From the NCBI GenBank assembly GCA_016271365.2, contig CM028132.1, forward strand, positions 1,188,031,001-1,188,095,000: a stretch of DNA of 64,000 nt. Direction: 5' to 3'. The notes under the pieces were generated by a model. The model searched no databases and had not been told where the DNA came from. It worked only from the letters and a program-made list of their open reading frames with translations. This DNA is from Neoceratodus forsteri. Its lineage: Eukaryota; Chordata; Ceratodontiformes; Ceratodontidae. Below, piece by piece: positions 10,779 through 21,249 of the stretch; the first letter of the stretch is position 1; every line of letters begins with the position of its first letter. The position numbers and the translations under genes were made by a program.

Positions 10779-12140
10779 TGTGAGTCGGTGACAAGATAGG
10801 GTTTAACAGGATAACACAACTTTATTGCAGGGAAAGCAGGCCCTTAAAAGAAAAATGGTTAGAGCAGTGTTGCTTAATGCGGCCACTTTAGGTGCCCTGC
10901 CAGGCATGATCATTTCTACCACCCTCACACAAGACCACAATTAGAAAGACCCTTAGCAGGCGCAGTTTGAATACTAGTGGACTAGCTGCCACTAAATAGG
11001 CCTAGCAAGGCACAACCATACTTTGACTGTCCCACACCAAAATGCATCATCGCAACTCTTTCGGCCCTCCTGTACTGGAGGCTGCTACCGTCTCCCATCT
11101 TGTACCAGGATTTACTTTTACCTCTAGGGGAATACCCTTTCTCAGCACAGTTACTGGGTACCTCTGGGCTAATTCGTGGAAGGCTTAATAACATTGCTGT
11201 ACGTTGGCCGGCATTGGTGCACCTTCCACAAATGAAACAACGTGCTGAAATTAACATCCCCCTCAAAGGCTCTGCAATTGGTTAGATGGCTCAAACAGAC
11301 CTGAAACATGGAGTATTTGTAATCAGACCCAACGAATGAGTGTGGGTTTCCCCGAAACAGTACCGCCTATGGCATACTCATGGTTCTCCTGTACGGATGG
11401 CTCCTCCTGTCATCGCAGGCCTCTGGGTCTCTGCTCTCTTGAGGTGTCTCTAACACAGATGGTCTCCCTCTGCAGAATCCCTCTCTAATGTATAGTGAGC
11501 TGGCTTTTTTGCTCCATGCTGTCTCAGCATAGTCTTGTGCTGGCTTGAACATGACCGCCTCTCTTTGTCCTGCAACAGGATTTAGTAGCAAACTCTCACT
11601 GTTGGTTTTTCAGATCTTCAGCCTCTGATGATATGGCTCAAAGCCTCTTACAGGCAACAATTCTGCCTTGCCGAGATTTCCACCAGATCTGGTGGCCTCA
11701 GTCCAGTCACCTTCATATAGCCCCAATTCTGGGGCAGCTCCTGTAGATTCATATGGCTGCAGCCCATAGGTCCATAAAAGAGCAACCTTAATCCCATCTT
11801 CTCCCAGAGGCCTCCAGGAGCTGGCTCTGGTGTTCTGGCCCTCTGATTGGCTGTCTGAAGGGGTCATGGTTCATGAAAATGGCAGTGGCCATGGAGTTGT
11901 TGGGCACTGGCCACAGTGCTGTTTTTCCCAAGGGCTTCTGCCCTCATTACTTATTCCCATCCCCTGGCTTTGGTGGCAGGGGTGCAGAATTGATTCCATC
12001 CGTGGCAGGGCTGCAGTCCAGGTATTCCAGGGGCACCAGCTCTAAAGTCCCTTTTGAGGCAGTCTGTGGATGGAACAGAGCTACAGCTGTTGCAGAGAAA
12101 GTGGCCACAGCAACAAGCGTGCCTTCACAAGATCGTTACA
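10779..12140 (-). repeat. Candidate solo LTR (antisense), 1.36 kb
   Basis: On the reverse strand the segment begins 'TGTAACGATCTTGTGAAGG' and ends 'CTTGTCACCGACTCACA', giving TG...CA ends. A reverse-strand AATAAA ('gcaataaagttg', about 10,821-10,832) lies some 45 bases before the 3' end, as expected for R/U5. No coding frame is convincing inside. No matching 5-bp target duplication is visible, and there is no second copy in the window. An unrelated non-coding repeat is the alternative. Confidence 0.35.
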
Positions 12141-12189
12141 CTACTGCACCTCAGGGCAGGGAATCGGGTCACAGAGGCACCCTGTGTGG

Positions 12190-12974
12190 TGCAAAAGTGG
12201 ACAGCACAACTGAGGAAAATGATCCAGGAGTGATTGTGGACAGTAAGCTGAAGCCAGATAGGCAGTGTACTGCCATAGTCCAGAAAGCAGAATCAGTGTT
12301 GACTTGCATTAGGAGGTGGATAACGAGCAGATCAGGGGTGGTGATCCTTCTCGGGTACAAGACTTGGTTAGACCTCACTTGGGGTAATGCTTCCAGTTTT
12401 GGCCATCACAGTATAAAAATGACATTGAAGGGATCAAGAGGATTCAGTACAGGGCCACCAAGCTGATTAGCAGCCTTGAAGGCAGCAGCTATGAGGAGAC
12501 ATTAGCCATAAGCAAATTGGTAATCTAGAGGAGGCTGAGCGTGGACATGATCCCAGTGTTTCAAATACTAAAAAAGATAGAGAGGGCGAAGTATACACAA
12601 ATAGTATACACAGATCTTTGAGCTGGTGAGTGCAAGCAGAACCTGAGATCATGCACTCAAAGTTGTTGGTGGTGGGGCAGTATAAGGGGAAACAGTAGAA
12701 AGCGGTACGTCACACAGAGGGTGGTTAACATGTGGAATGGCCTACCTGGTGAGGCTGCGGAATCTAGCATTCCTCAGACTTTCAGAGTTGGACTAGACAG
12801 ACTCAGATTCCTGAAGGAGAATAGAACTGAGGGTTACACAGTATTATTAGTATTCCAGCTGCTAAGCGTGGATGTATGCCCATACTAAAACTCTGTATAG
12901 TCACTGCTGTGTAGTAAAATGGGTGCACAGGATAGACCCAGTTCCCTTTTGCCATCGTAATACTATGTCACTAA
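12190..12974 (+). mobile_element. CR1-e: sense CR1-group 3' fragment
   Basis: Forward translation shows 'ENDPGVIVDSKLKPDRQCTA', then 'TCIRRWITSRSGVVIL' and degraded blocks equivalent to 'YCFQFWPSQYKNDIEGIKRI'. The rest is 3' UTR, ending near 'ttgccatcgtaatactatgtcac'. These are the C-terminal blocks of a CR1-group RT of a family different from CR1-a to CR1-c. It is 5'-truncated and pseudogenic. Confidence 0.6.
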
Positions 12975-13800
12975 ACCGTGGTAATTACAGATTCTTCAGC
13001 TGACCTGGTGTGCATCATGGAGACCTGGATAAGAGACAACCCTGACCCTGTGCTGGAGGCATCTATCCAATCAGATTACTCTGCAGTGCACTTCCTGACA
13101 GAGGGGTGGCCAGCTGATCCAAATCTGCTCTGAATCTTGCAGACTACCCGGTGAGGGAAGCTTGGTCTTTTGAATGCATGGCTGTAAGGGGTTACATGGG
13201 TATGGGGGGGTGGATGGGCAGGATCCTTCTCGTGTACTAACCCCGGGAGCGTGATAATGATTACCTGCAGGAATTTGTGGTTTGTTGTTGGCTTGACACT
13301 GTTGTCTCCCATATAGTGCTGGGGTCTTGTGTGCCAAGGTTGATGACGAATTTTCACTTTTTGGACAACAATTCCCTCATCAAATGAATTTGTTTGGCCT
13401 TACTCAGTTTGTTGCCGGTGTGATTCAGCAGCAAGGCCACACCTTGGACATTATTTTCCTGTGGGGACTTGATGTCTTTGACATCAAGGTTAATCCAGAC
13501 ACTTGACCAGATCATCATACTGTGAGGTTGTTTTTTTTATCAGGGCCCCCTTGATAAATTGTCTTCTCCTGTGGAGTTGATACGATACAATACCATTCAA
13601 ACCATAATCTAGAGCCATCTAAGCTTATGGAGGTATTGGATTGCTTGAGCATGTTACCGGTTTGTGCACTGGGAGTGGACTAGGCCTTGGAGGGTTATAA
13701 TATGATCTTCATGGCTGCCCTTGACTCCAGTGTACCCTGTTATGTACACATTAGTATTTCCCATCAAAACTCTCATGGAGTAATGAGGAACTGTGGCATT
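12975..13800 (+). mobile_element. L2-like endonuclease fragment
   Basis: Forward sequence encodes a decayed APE endonuclease: 'TDSSADLVCIMETWIRDN' followed by 'DPVLEASIQSDYSAVHF'. Farther on (13,320-13,560) come segments equivalent to the 'FLQLMTSLGLTQ..HTLDLVF' part of the L2-like copy at 63,465. Stops and indels are frequent, and about 120 bp near 13,140-13,300 do not match. It is inactive and old. Confidence 0.55.
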
Positions 13801-14009
13801 TAAGCATTTAAACTAGCCAAGGGTGGGGAAGCATTGGAGAGGAGTAGGGAAATCCTAGCCCCCCCCAAAAAATCTGGGTACTAAGTAAGGTAGACATCAA
13901 CATAGAGATGTCGATAGGGAGAAGCACAGCGGTAAATGGAGAAAGTGACACACGTAATAAGGACAGGAATGGGGAAAAAAGAGGTAAGGCCATCAAGAAA
14001 TAGAGGGTA

Positions 14010-15129
14010 ATGAGTACCAAAGCCCGTAGTCTGGGCAACAAGCTTCCAGAACTGGTGGCCTTGATGGAAGAGGGGATGCCTGGATATTGTAGCAACCACA
14101 GAAACATGGTACACAGAGAACCATGACTGGGATGTTAACATACCAGGGTACACAACCTACGGGAGAGACAGAGAGGGGAGAAGAGGGGTGGAGTAGCTCT
14201 CTATGCAAGGGAAGGGATAAAAGCAGCTGAACAAAAGAGTAAACAGGGAGGAGAGGAGGCACTGTGGGTCACCTTAGAGACTGGAAATGGCACCACAATC
14301 CGCACAGGGGTTGTATACAGACCCCCATATCAGGGGGAGGGAATGGACAAGGATATGATAGAAGGCATATTTAGGATGGCAGAGAAAGTAGAGATACTAT
14401 TGATGGGGGACCTTAATATGCCGGATGTCAACTGGGAGCACCTTTGCTGCAGCCACATCCAAAAGCAGGGCCATTCTCAATGCCCTTCAGGTGGCATGCC
14501 TCAGACAGCTAGTTTTGGAACCTACTCATGAGGAAGCAATCTTAGACCTCGTACTGTCAAATGGGGACAGTGAGAGGATCTCAGATCTAGAAGTGGGTAA
14601 CCATTTGGGAACAAGTGACCACCAATCAGTGTGGTTCATGATAAACTCAGTTACAGAGTCAAGCCATACAAAAGTGAGGGTTCTGGACTTCAGGAGGGCT
14701 GACTTTGGCAAGATGGGATAGTGCCTTAGAAAAGCACTAGCAAACAGACTAGAAGGAGGGGTGGAGCAACAATGGGGAGGTATCAAAACTGCCATCACAG
14801 AGGCAACAAGCCTTTGTGTGAAGCAAATAAACAAATCAAAATGAAAGAAAAAGCCACTATGGTTCTCAAAAGAGGTGGCGGTGAAGGTTAGGGAGAAAAA
14901 GACAGCATTTAGGAAGTATAAGGAAACACAGAAGGACCAGGACAGAGAACTGTACCAGTTAAGGCAGAAGGAAGCAGGGAGGGTAGTCAGAATAGCAAAG
15001 GCCCAAACTGAGGAAAAGATAGCCAACTCGGTTAAGAAGGGGGATAAAACCTTTCATATGTATATCAGGGAGCATAGAAAGACAAAGGGAGGGATAGTGA
15101 GGCTGATTAGAATGGACGGTGGGTGTGCA
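14010..15129 (+). pseudogene. CR1-c ORF2 N-terminus: APE endonuclease and linker
   Basis: The order is 'MSTKARSLGNKLPELVALME', a segment including 'TETWYTENHDWDVN', 'LLMGDLNMPDVNW', 'EPTHEEAILDLVLSNGD', 'LGTSDHQSVWFMI' (the SDH catalytic block) and 'VRVLDFRRADFGKM'. The Lys/Glu-rich linker follows (14,875-15,110, 'REKKTAFRKYKETQKD'). Frame shifts occur near 14,090, 14,430 and 14,720, with in-frame stops. The order and spacing are those of CR1 endonucleases, which nick the target for priming. Non-functional. Confidence 0.7.
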
Positions 15130-15711
15130 AACATAGAAACATAGAATTTGATGGCAGATAAGGACCGCTTGGCCCACCCAGTCTGCCCATTTCCCTACCT
15201 AATAGATAAGCTGCAGATCCTAGTTAACCAGCAGCCTACTTCTTCTTACCCCCAACCCCTAGAATTGCCTTATGACTGTCCCATGCATGCTTGAATTCCA
15301 CCACTGTTTTTGACTCCACAACCCTCCTCCGAAGGCCGCTCCATGCATCCACAACCCTCTCTGTGAAAAATACTTCCTTAAATTACCTCTGAGCCGCCCC
15401 CTCTTCAAATTGTGCCCCTTGTTCTTGCACACCTTTTTGAAAGATGCTACCCTCTTGGACTTTGTTGATTCCCTTGAGGTACTTGAAAGTTTCTATCATG
15501 TCCCCCCTCTCCCTCCTTTCCTCGAGGCTATACATATTAAGCTCCTGAAGTCTCTCTTCATATGTCTTCCGGTGCAGACCCTGCACCATTTTAGTTGCCC
15601 TCCTCTGGACAGCTTTCATCCTCTGTATGTCTTTGCGGAGATTGGGTCTCCAGAACTGCACGCAGTACTCCAGATGGGGTCTCACCAGCTGTCTGTACAG
15701 AGGGATAACAC
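15130..15711 (-). mobile_element. CR1-d: antisense CR1 3' tail inserted in CR1-c
   Basis: It starts 'acatagaaacatagaatttg', followed by the 3' UTR. The reverse-strand frame 15,685-15,383 encodes '[20 protein letters not shown]' and '[12 protein letters not shown]', the CR1 RT C-terminus. The host CR1-c linker stops at 15,129 and its RT resumes at about 15,712. The word 'gagggatagtg' occurs at about 15,089-15,099 and again at 15,716-15,726. That could be a displaced duplication, or simply host sequence, because the antisense CR1-b copy contains the same word once (about 5,577-5,587). Confidence 0.7.
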
Positions 15712-15723
15712 CAGAGAGGGATA

Positions 15724-16723
15724 GTGGAAAAAGCAGGGATACTGAATGAATACTTCTGTTCAGTATTCACAAAAGAGGAGGTGGGGGAGGTGCCTAATCC
15801 AATTAACAGAAGCACTCTGGATAGGGGGGTCGATTCCAGTCCTTTCACAGAAGAAAGGGTTCTGAAAGAACTCCTAAAACTGAAGGTGGACAAAGCAATG
15901 GGGCCAGATGGAATTCACCCCAGAATTCTAAAACAATTAAGCAGAGAACTAGTGACACCACTGACTACCCTGTTTAACAAATCATGGGATGATGTGGTAC
16001 CTGAGGACTGGAGGAAGGCAGATGTGATTCCCCTTCACAAAAGTGGGACCAAGACTGAGGCAGGAAACTACAGACCTGTCAGTTTGACCTCTGTTGTAGG
16101 GAAAGTGATGAAATCACTTCTGAAGGAAAGAATTGTTGAGTACCTAGAGGCCAGTGGGGCATAGGACCCAAGGCAGCATGGGTTCACAGCGGGAAGGTCA
16201 TGTCAGACGAATCTAATTGATTTCTTTGACTGGGTGACCAGAAGTAGACCAGGGAGGGGCTGTGGACATGGCTTACCTAGACTTTAGCAAGGCATTTGAC
16301 ACAGTCCCACACAAAAGATTAACAGCCAAATTAACCAGCCTGAGAGTGGGTCCCAAGATGATAGACTGGGTAAAAAATTTGCTGGAGAACAGGACACAGA
16401 GAGTAATAGTAAACGGAGTCCACTCTGAAGAAAGAGGGGTTACTAGTGGGGTACCGCAGGGTTCAGCACTGGGTCCAGTCCTTTTTAATGTCTTTATAAG
16501 TGGCATTGCAGAGGGACTGGAAGGAAAAGTATGCCTCTTTGCAGATGACACAAAGATCTGCAACAGAGTTGATACACAAGGAGGTGTGGAAAGGATAATA
16601 AGGGACTTGGCATGGTTGGAGGAATGGTCAGAAGTATGGCAGCTAGGATTCAATGCAAAGAAGTGCAAAATAATGCACCTGGGAAACAAAAACCCAGGGG
16701 AAGATTACACAGTTGGGGGGTAG
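15724..16723 (+). pseudogene. CR1-c ORF2 C-terminal part: reverse transcriptase
   Basis: Two frames carry the RT: 15,724-16,164 ('[19 protein letters not shown]', '[16 protein letters not shown]') and 16,262-16,723 ('[16 protein letters not shown]', 'TSGVPQGSALGPVLFNVFI', 'CLFADDTKICNRVDTQGG', 'WQLGFNAKKCKIMHLGNKNP'). The catalytic FADDTK is intact. A stop plus a shift at about 16,164-16,262 separates the parts ('QHGFTAGRSC' lies between them). Further frame loss after 16,723 removes the last blocks. This is the best-preserved CR1-b-type RT in the window and a good reference for the antisense copies. Confidence 0.75.
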
Positions 16724-17248
16724 TAACAACAGCAAAAATGGAAAGGGACCTGGGGGATCATATCAGATGACCTTACGGTTGGCAAGCAATGTGAGAAGGT
16801 GGTAGGAGGGCTGGGGGATACTGGGATGTATAGGAGGCATCACCAGCAGAAAACAGGAGAGGGGGACATGATAGAAACGTTTAAGTACCTCAGTGGAATC
16901 AACAAAGTCCAAGATGGTAGCATCTTTCAGAAAAAGAGATGTGCAAGAACAAGGGGACACAATTTGAAGATAATGGGGGGACGGCTCGGGGGCAATGTGA
17001 GAAAGTATTTTTTCACAGAGAGGGTGGTGGATGCATGAAACAGTCTTCCTTAGGAGGTTGTGGGGTCTAAAACTGTGGGAGAATTCAAGAATGCATGGGA
17101 CAGACATAAGGCAATTTTTGTGGGGGGTAGGAAGAAATAGGCTGTTGGTGAAATAGGATCTGCAGCTTATCCTCTAGGTAGGGAAATGGGCAGACTAGGT
17201 GGGCCAAGTGGTCCTTATATGCCGACAAAGTCTTGTGTTTCTATGTTC

Positions 17249-17825
17249 AAAGGCCAAAGATTGGATGCTGGAGCATTCTTTAAGGAGTCCAGGATCAGTG
17301 GAGGATAGATTAACACTAAGAGCCCAGTATAAATAGTATCAATTGACGATCACCCTGAGAATGGTAAAGTTCCTGTCACAGGTTATTGTTGCAGGGAGAA
17401 ACAGGTCAGCAACCCCTGAGGTTGGGCCAGGGAGCTTTCTCCTGCTGCAGGAGACTTGTTGCATGCATGTGAAGCAGTCTTCACGCTGTGTTTATGTTGT
17501 GGAGATGGAAAGGACAAAGAAAAAAAAAAAAAAAAAACAATAGCTGTCCAAGATGATGGCCTGGCTCGTGGATTCCCCTTGGTCCTAGTGCTTGCCAGCA
17601 CTAGATTATAGTCCACACAGTGGCTGCCTCGGGGGGGGGGGGGTGGCATCCCCTGGAGTTCCTGCCATGGAGGCTAAGCTGTGGGAGTAACTAACAAGGT
17701 TGCCAGGAGCCGGGAAGGAGAGAGGGGATGCAGGCCTGAACAAGGTATCCCCCTGGCACCAGTGTATATCCCTGATATGACTGACATATGTGGTGAGAAA
17801 AATCTCTATGTAAAAAATATGTGTT
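17249..17825. other. Unassigned spacer between CR1-c and LINE C
   Basis: No coding or recognised repeat core is seen. It holds an A-run of 18 or so bases near 17,520-17,537 and a G-run at about 17,629-17,642. The A-run could be the tail of an unrecognised retroposed unit beginning after 17,249, but no head or target duplication was found. Confidence 0.3.
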
Positions 17826-18150
17826 TGTTTATGTATTTATTTATTTAAAACATAGGTAAGCACACAAGTTCAAGGGCTTATTTCCAGTTGCAACCTGGGG
17901 AGGATGGGAGAGTGCGGTGTGTTTACAGAGCACATACATTCCAGGGTACAGATGAGTCATGTACATGGTAAACAACATGGCATGGCATGGCAAGCAACAA
18001 GCAGAAATCCACTGCCATCCTACAGAGAGGCACAGCAGTTTGGTGGTGTATAAATTATGATGTAAGTCAGCTGGATTAATTAGATAGGCTGGGGGGAGGC
18101 AGAGCGAGCTTGGCAGGGCAGGTCGTTGTGGATTTTTAGTGGGAATTGAT

Positions 18151-18644
18151 CTAAGCCTTGCTTGATGTAAGGCAGGGGGCAATGGCTTTGGAAGGTAGAT
18201 TGTTCCAGATGTTAGGAAGCCTGTAGCTAATGGAAGTTTGGCCTGGGTTGTGCTGGTGTCGTGGAATGTGGAGGTGGCAGCCTGCCTCAGATCTAAGCAA
18301 ATAGGTAGGGTTCACTGTGGGAGAGAAGAGGTCAGATAAGTATCTGGGTAGTTTGTCGGTCCAATACTTGGCTCCCACGAGGGCAGTATGCGTCATTTGT
18401 CTCACACGAGGAAAGACCCGTCCTAGCTCATTGTACGTAATGCAGCCGTGGTTATTGGGGGTGAGCAGTCCAGTACAAATTTGCACAATGCATTGAATAG
18501 AGTGTTGATTTTATCTAGGGAGGTGGAGTTGGCTCCTGTGTAGACTACATCCTCGCTGTCCAGAAGGGGGAGGATTGATTGTTCTGCAACTTGGTTCTTG
18601 ATGTTTTGTTGGAGGCAGTGCTTTTTTCTGTATAGACAAGGCAA
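18151..18644 (-). pseudogene. LINE C RT C-terminal domain
   Basis: Reverse-strand frames read 'LYRKKHCLQQNIKNQVAEQS' and 'ILPLLDSEDVVYTGANSTSL' (the usual 'LPLLDYGDVVY' block of fish and amphibian LINEs). In a second frame 'CITYNELGRVFPRVRQMTHT' and 'YRLPNIWNNLPSKAI' follow, the conserved terminal 'IWNNLP' block. One frame shift lies at about 18,430-18,480. The protein's preceding part resumes beyond the L2-like insertion at about 19,600 with 'TYRYLGFHLDKHLNYSVYIS'. Confidence 0.65.
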
Positions 18645-19590
18645 TTTTATTTACATGGCACCCATTCCAAGAGGCTCTGGGCACCTCTCAATAAGACAAT
18701 AAATAAACAATGAAATAGAAACACTAAGAGATTTTAAGAACAAGTGTCCAGGCCAAGCTGGCCCAGTGGCACTGAGGGTTGAGGCACTGGATGCCACACC
18801 TTGCACCATGCCTGCGACCCGGGTTTGTGAATGGACCTGGGCCATCGGGGTCAGTAGGGGAAGGAGAGGATCGAGCATTTGGAGGACTGCTCTCCCGGGG
18901 TGGGTTGGGGGTGCCCGACGCAGTAGCGGCCTGTGGTGGAGACCAGGAACAGCGCAGATGTCGGGCAGCAGAACGGGGCGGGACGTCAGCAGGATCCAGC
19001 ATCATCAAACGTGCAGGATGCCATTGCACACCGCGTCCCGAGGGGAAGAAAATGGAAAAAGGCCCCATCCCTGGTAGGCAAAGGTGGGTTCCAGGACTCC
19101 GCACCCACATCCACCGTTGGGTCTTTAGCCTCCTCTGGTGCCTTGCCGTCTGGCCGCTCTATCAGATTCTAGTCAGAGCACCAGAAAAGGAGTCAGAGGT
19201 CCCACCCCGAGGGACTCAGAGCGGGGGGTCGAGCGGTTCAGGTGGTGAGGGCCTTCCCACTGGAGGAAGGAAAGAGGACTTCAGACAGGGCAGAAGAAAG
19301 CAGGAGATCGAGTGACTACAATTGAGAGAGTCCAGGGATGATGATGGTAGGAGCATAAATAAAGTTTACAAAAAAAAAAAGATCAAGGTCCAAAACTTAG
19401 GTTAAAAAAATGTGTTCCAGAGAATAGGAGCCGGAGCACTAAATGCCCTATCACTCAAGGATTTCAACTGTGATTGAGAAATGGACAAGAGGTCTGCCTC
19501 CACTGAGCGGAGGGCGTGAGCAAGAGTGTATTGAACCAGGAGGTCTTTCAGGTAGCCCAGATACAGGGTGCCAAGCTTGGTGATGCCAAG
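18635..19590 (-). mobile_element. L2-like LINE 3' tail inserted in LINE C
   Basis: The reverse strand encodes 'LYLGYLKDLLVQYTLAHALR' and 'RAFSAPAPILWNTFF' (19,570-19,402), the terminal L2-group blocks normally written GYLxDLLxPY...LWNSLP. A 3' UTR then ends around 18,635 with '...ggtgccatgtaaataaaattg', typical of L2 tails. A SINE (18,751-19,380) sits in this tail. The insertion splits LINE C between its 'HLDKHLNYSVYIS' and 'LYRKKHCLQQ' blocks. Confidence 0.6.
18751..19380 (+). mobile_element. SINE family copy 2
   Basis: The head 'ggcccagtggcactgagggt' is followed by 'gaggcactggatgccacacc' and the B-box-like 'cgacccgggtttgtgaatg', colinear with copy 1. The tail reads 'ataaataaagtttac' and then about 11 A. 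An imperfect duplication is visible as 'aagaacaagtgtcca' at 18,736-18,750 and 'aagatcaaggtcca' at 19,379-19,392. Forward frames of up to 178 codons inside it are chance frames in GC-rich SINE sequence. Confidence 0.75.
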
Positions 19591-19599
19591 CTTGGTGAA

Positions 19600-20411
19600 T
19601 GACTTGGCTGCTACCTGGGAGATGTACACAGAGTAATTAAGGTGTTTGTCCAGATGGAAGCCAAGGTATCTGTAGGTGGAGACTGAGTCTAGACAGGCCC
19701 CACCTGGGATGAATAGAGTCAAAGTGTCTGTGTGGAGGTGCGGGGGGGGGGGAACAGCTGAGCCATTGCCTGGTACTAAACAGCGTGGAACCTTTTTCTT
19801 TAGGTTCATATCAAGCTGCTTATCCAGGAACCATCTTTGTACTGCAGTGAAGCTGGAGAGAGCCCTCGATGGAGGGAGCAGAAGTACCAGCTGTATAAAT
19901 AATGTATGTTCTCATTTTAACGTATAGACTATACATGCACGAGAACATACCATTACAGATGAGAGGAGGTTGTTGATAAAGGTCAGGAAGAGTAGGGGCC
20001 CCAGGACCGAGCCTTGTGGGACCCTGAGGGAGACTGATAGGGTGGGGGAGGAATTTGGGCCAAGCTTGACAGAGTGGATTTGGTTGGTCAAGTCAGATTT
20101 GAACCATGCTAGGGCTGCTGGGGAGACACCAGAGTCTTCTGTTAGTTTGAGTAGAAGTCGATGGTGGTCCACAGTGTCAAAGGCTTTTGCTAGGCCTATA
20201 AATATGGCCCCCATGCCCAGACTCTTGTCCGTATTGGTGTGTATATGGTTGGTGACTGTGAGAAGGAAGGTAGAGGTTGAGTGGTTGGAACAGAAGCCAG
20301 ATTGGTAGGGAGTTAGGAAGCCAGTTTGTGCATAGAAGTTAGACAGCTGCCTACTGACAAACCTCTTGAGAGTTTTGAAGAGGATGGGAAGCAGTGTTAT
20401 AAAATGGGTAG
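19600..20411 (-). pseudogene. LINE C RT palm
   Basis: Reverse-strand blocks are 'PITLLPILFKTLKRFVSRQL' (about 20,410-20,340), 'IGLAKAFDTVDHHRLLLKL' (usual IDLAKAFDT), '[20 protein letters not shown]' and a damaged catalytic region near 19,920 ('CIVYTLK' where YADD should follow). 'VPRCLVPGNG' and 'STYRYLGFHLDKHLNYSVYI' come next. Loss of the YADD block by local rearrangement makes the RT inactive. The RT N-terminal part is beyond the palindromic insertion. Confidence 0.65.
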
Positions 20412-21245
20412 GCTAAACCAGCCAATCGGTGACCTAGCTCACCAGGCATGAAATCTGTTCCATGCATGGGTAAAATAAAAGCCAGAGAAGGAGAACTGGA
20501 TTTCAAAAAGAAATCAGGAGCGTTAGAATGTTGGCATTTTAAATTCCACCATCTTCTATTCCCTCGCTAATGCTCTGATTGACCGCAAACCGTTAATTAT
20601 GGTTTCAGTTCTGTCCAGCAGTTTGTGACTGGGAGAGAAAGTGACTGAGTGGCAGCAACAGTCAGTGTTCTCTGTCTGTCATCGCCAGCAGTTTGTGACC
20701 GGGAGAGAGATGGAGACACAGTGGCAGCAACACGCAGTCTCCTCAGTCTCTCGTCTCGGTTTCTGTTTTCCCACAGCACGATGTCAGCGAGAACGAAAGA
20801 CAGCTGACATACCTTCAGAGCTCTGTGGCAGTGTGGACAGAGAGAGCGAGAGAGGGACAGCAGCAGCGCAGCCGCAGACCGGTAGCTGACGGGCATTTAA
20901 AGTTGGGGTCCCCGAGGCTCTTCACTTGAGGTTCGTGTGTGTGTTGTGTGTAAAATGGGGAGTGAAAATATATGCAGATGAGCTTATGAATATTAAAACA
21001 ATGTTGTGGAAGGACTATTTTATCATAGATTAGCAGCAAAAAATCTTTTTTCTATATACAAGCATGATTTTTTTAACTGTAAAAACTAAAATAAAGATAG
21101 GATCCCATTTTATAAGTGCAATAAGACACTCCAGGGCGTGCATGGAACATATTTTGCCAGGGACCTCTTGCCTTATTAAGCCCCTGGTTGTACAGTAAAC
21201 TATGTTCCATGCACACGCTGTTGTGTCTTATTGCTTACATATTAG
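20412..21245. mobile_element. Unassigned palindrome-bearing insertion in LINE C
   Basis: LINE C RT sequence breaks between the '...HSNYC' codons (about 21,250) and 'PITLLP' (about 20,411), leaving about 830 bp of foreign DNA. It ends with a strong imperfect hairpin: 'gcaataagacactccag...gcatggaacata' at about 21,118-21,151 and its inverted partner at 21,200-21,234. A further 'tgttccatgcatggg' lies at 20,458. No transposase is present. It is probably a non-autonomous DNA element, but termini and target duplication are not resolved. Confidence 0.4.
20616..20755 (+). repeat. Two-copy tandem repeat, 70-bp period
   Basis: 'cagcagtttgtgactgggag' at 20,616 recurs as 'cagcagtttgtgaccgggag' at 20,686. 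Both units continue with 'gtggcagcaaca' and a 'cagt...ctctgtctgtc / cagtctcctcagtctc' stretch. The pair lies inside the unassigned insertion and has no coding frame of interest. Confidence 0.7.
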
Positions 21246-21249
21246 GCAG

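Larger units (their letters stand above)
13801..17248 (+). mobile_element. CR1-c: sense CR1 LINE, ORF2 plus 3' UTR
   Basis: This is a sense-strand copy of the CR1-b type. It begins near the ORF1/ORF2 junction ('gcatttaaactagccaaggg', comparable with the reverse complement at about 6,800), contains the whole ORF2 with several breaks and ends at 'gtgtttctatgttc'. An antisense CR1 tail (15,130-15,711) interrupts it between the endonuclease-RT linker and the RT. ORF1 is absent. Confidence 0.75.

Noticed and set aside
18779..19315. 178-codon GC-rich frame
   Set aside because: Contained in SINE copy 2, with no recognisable domain.
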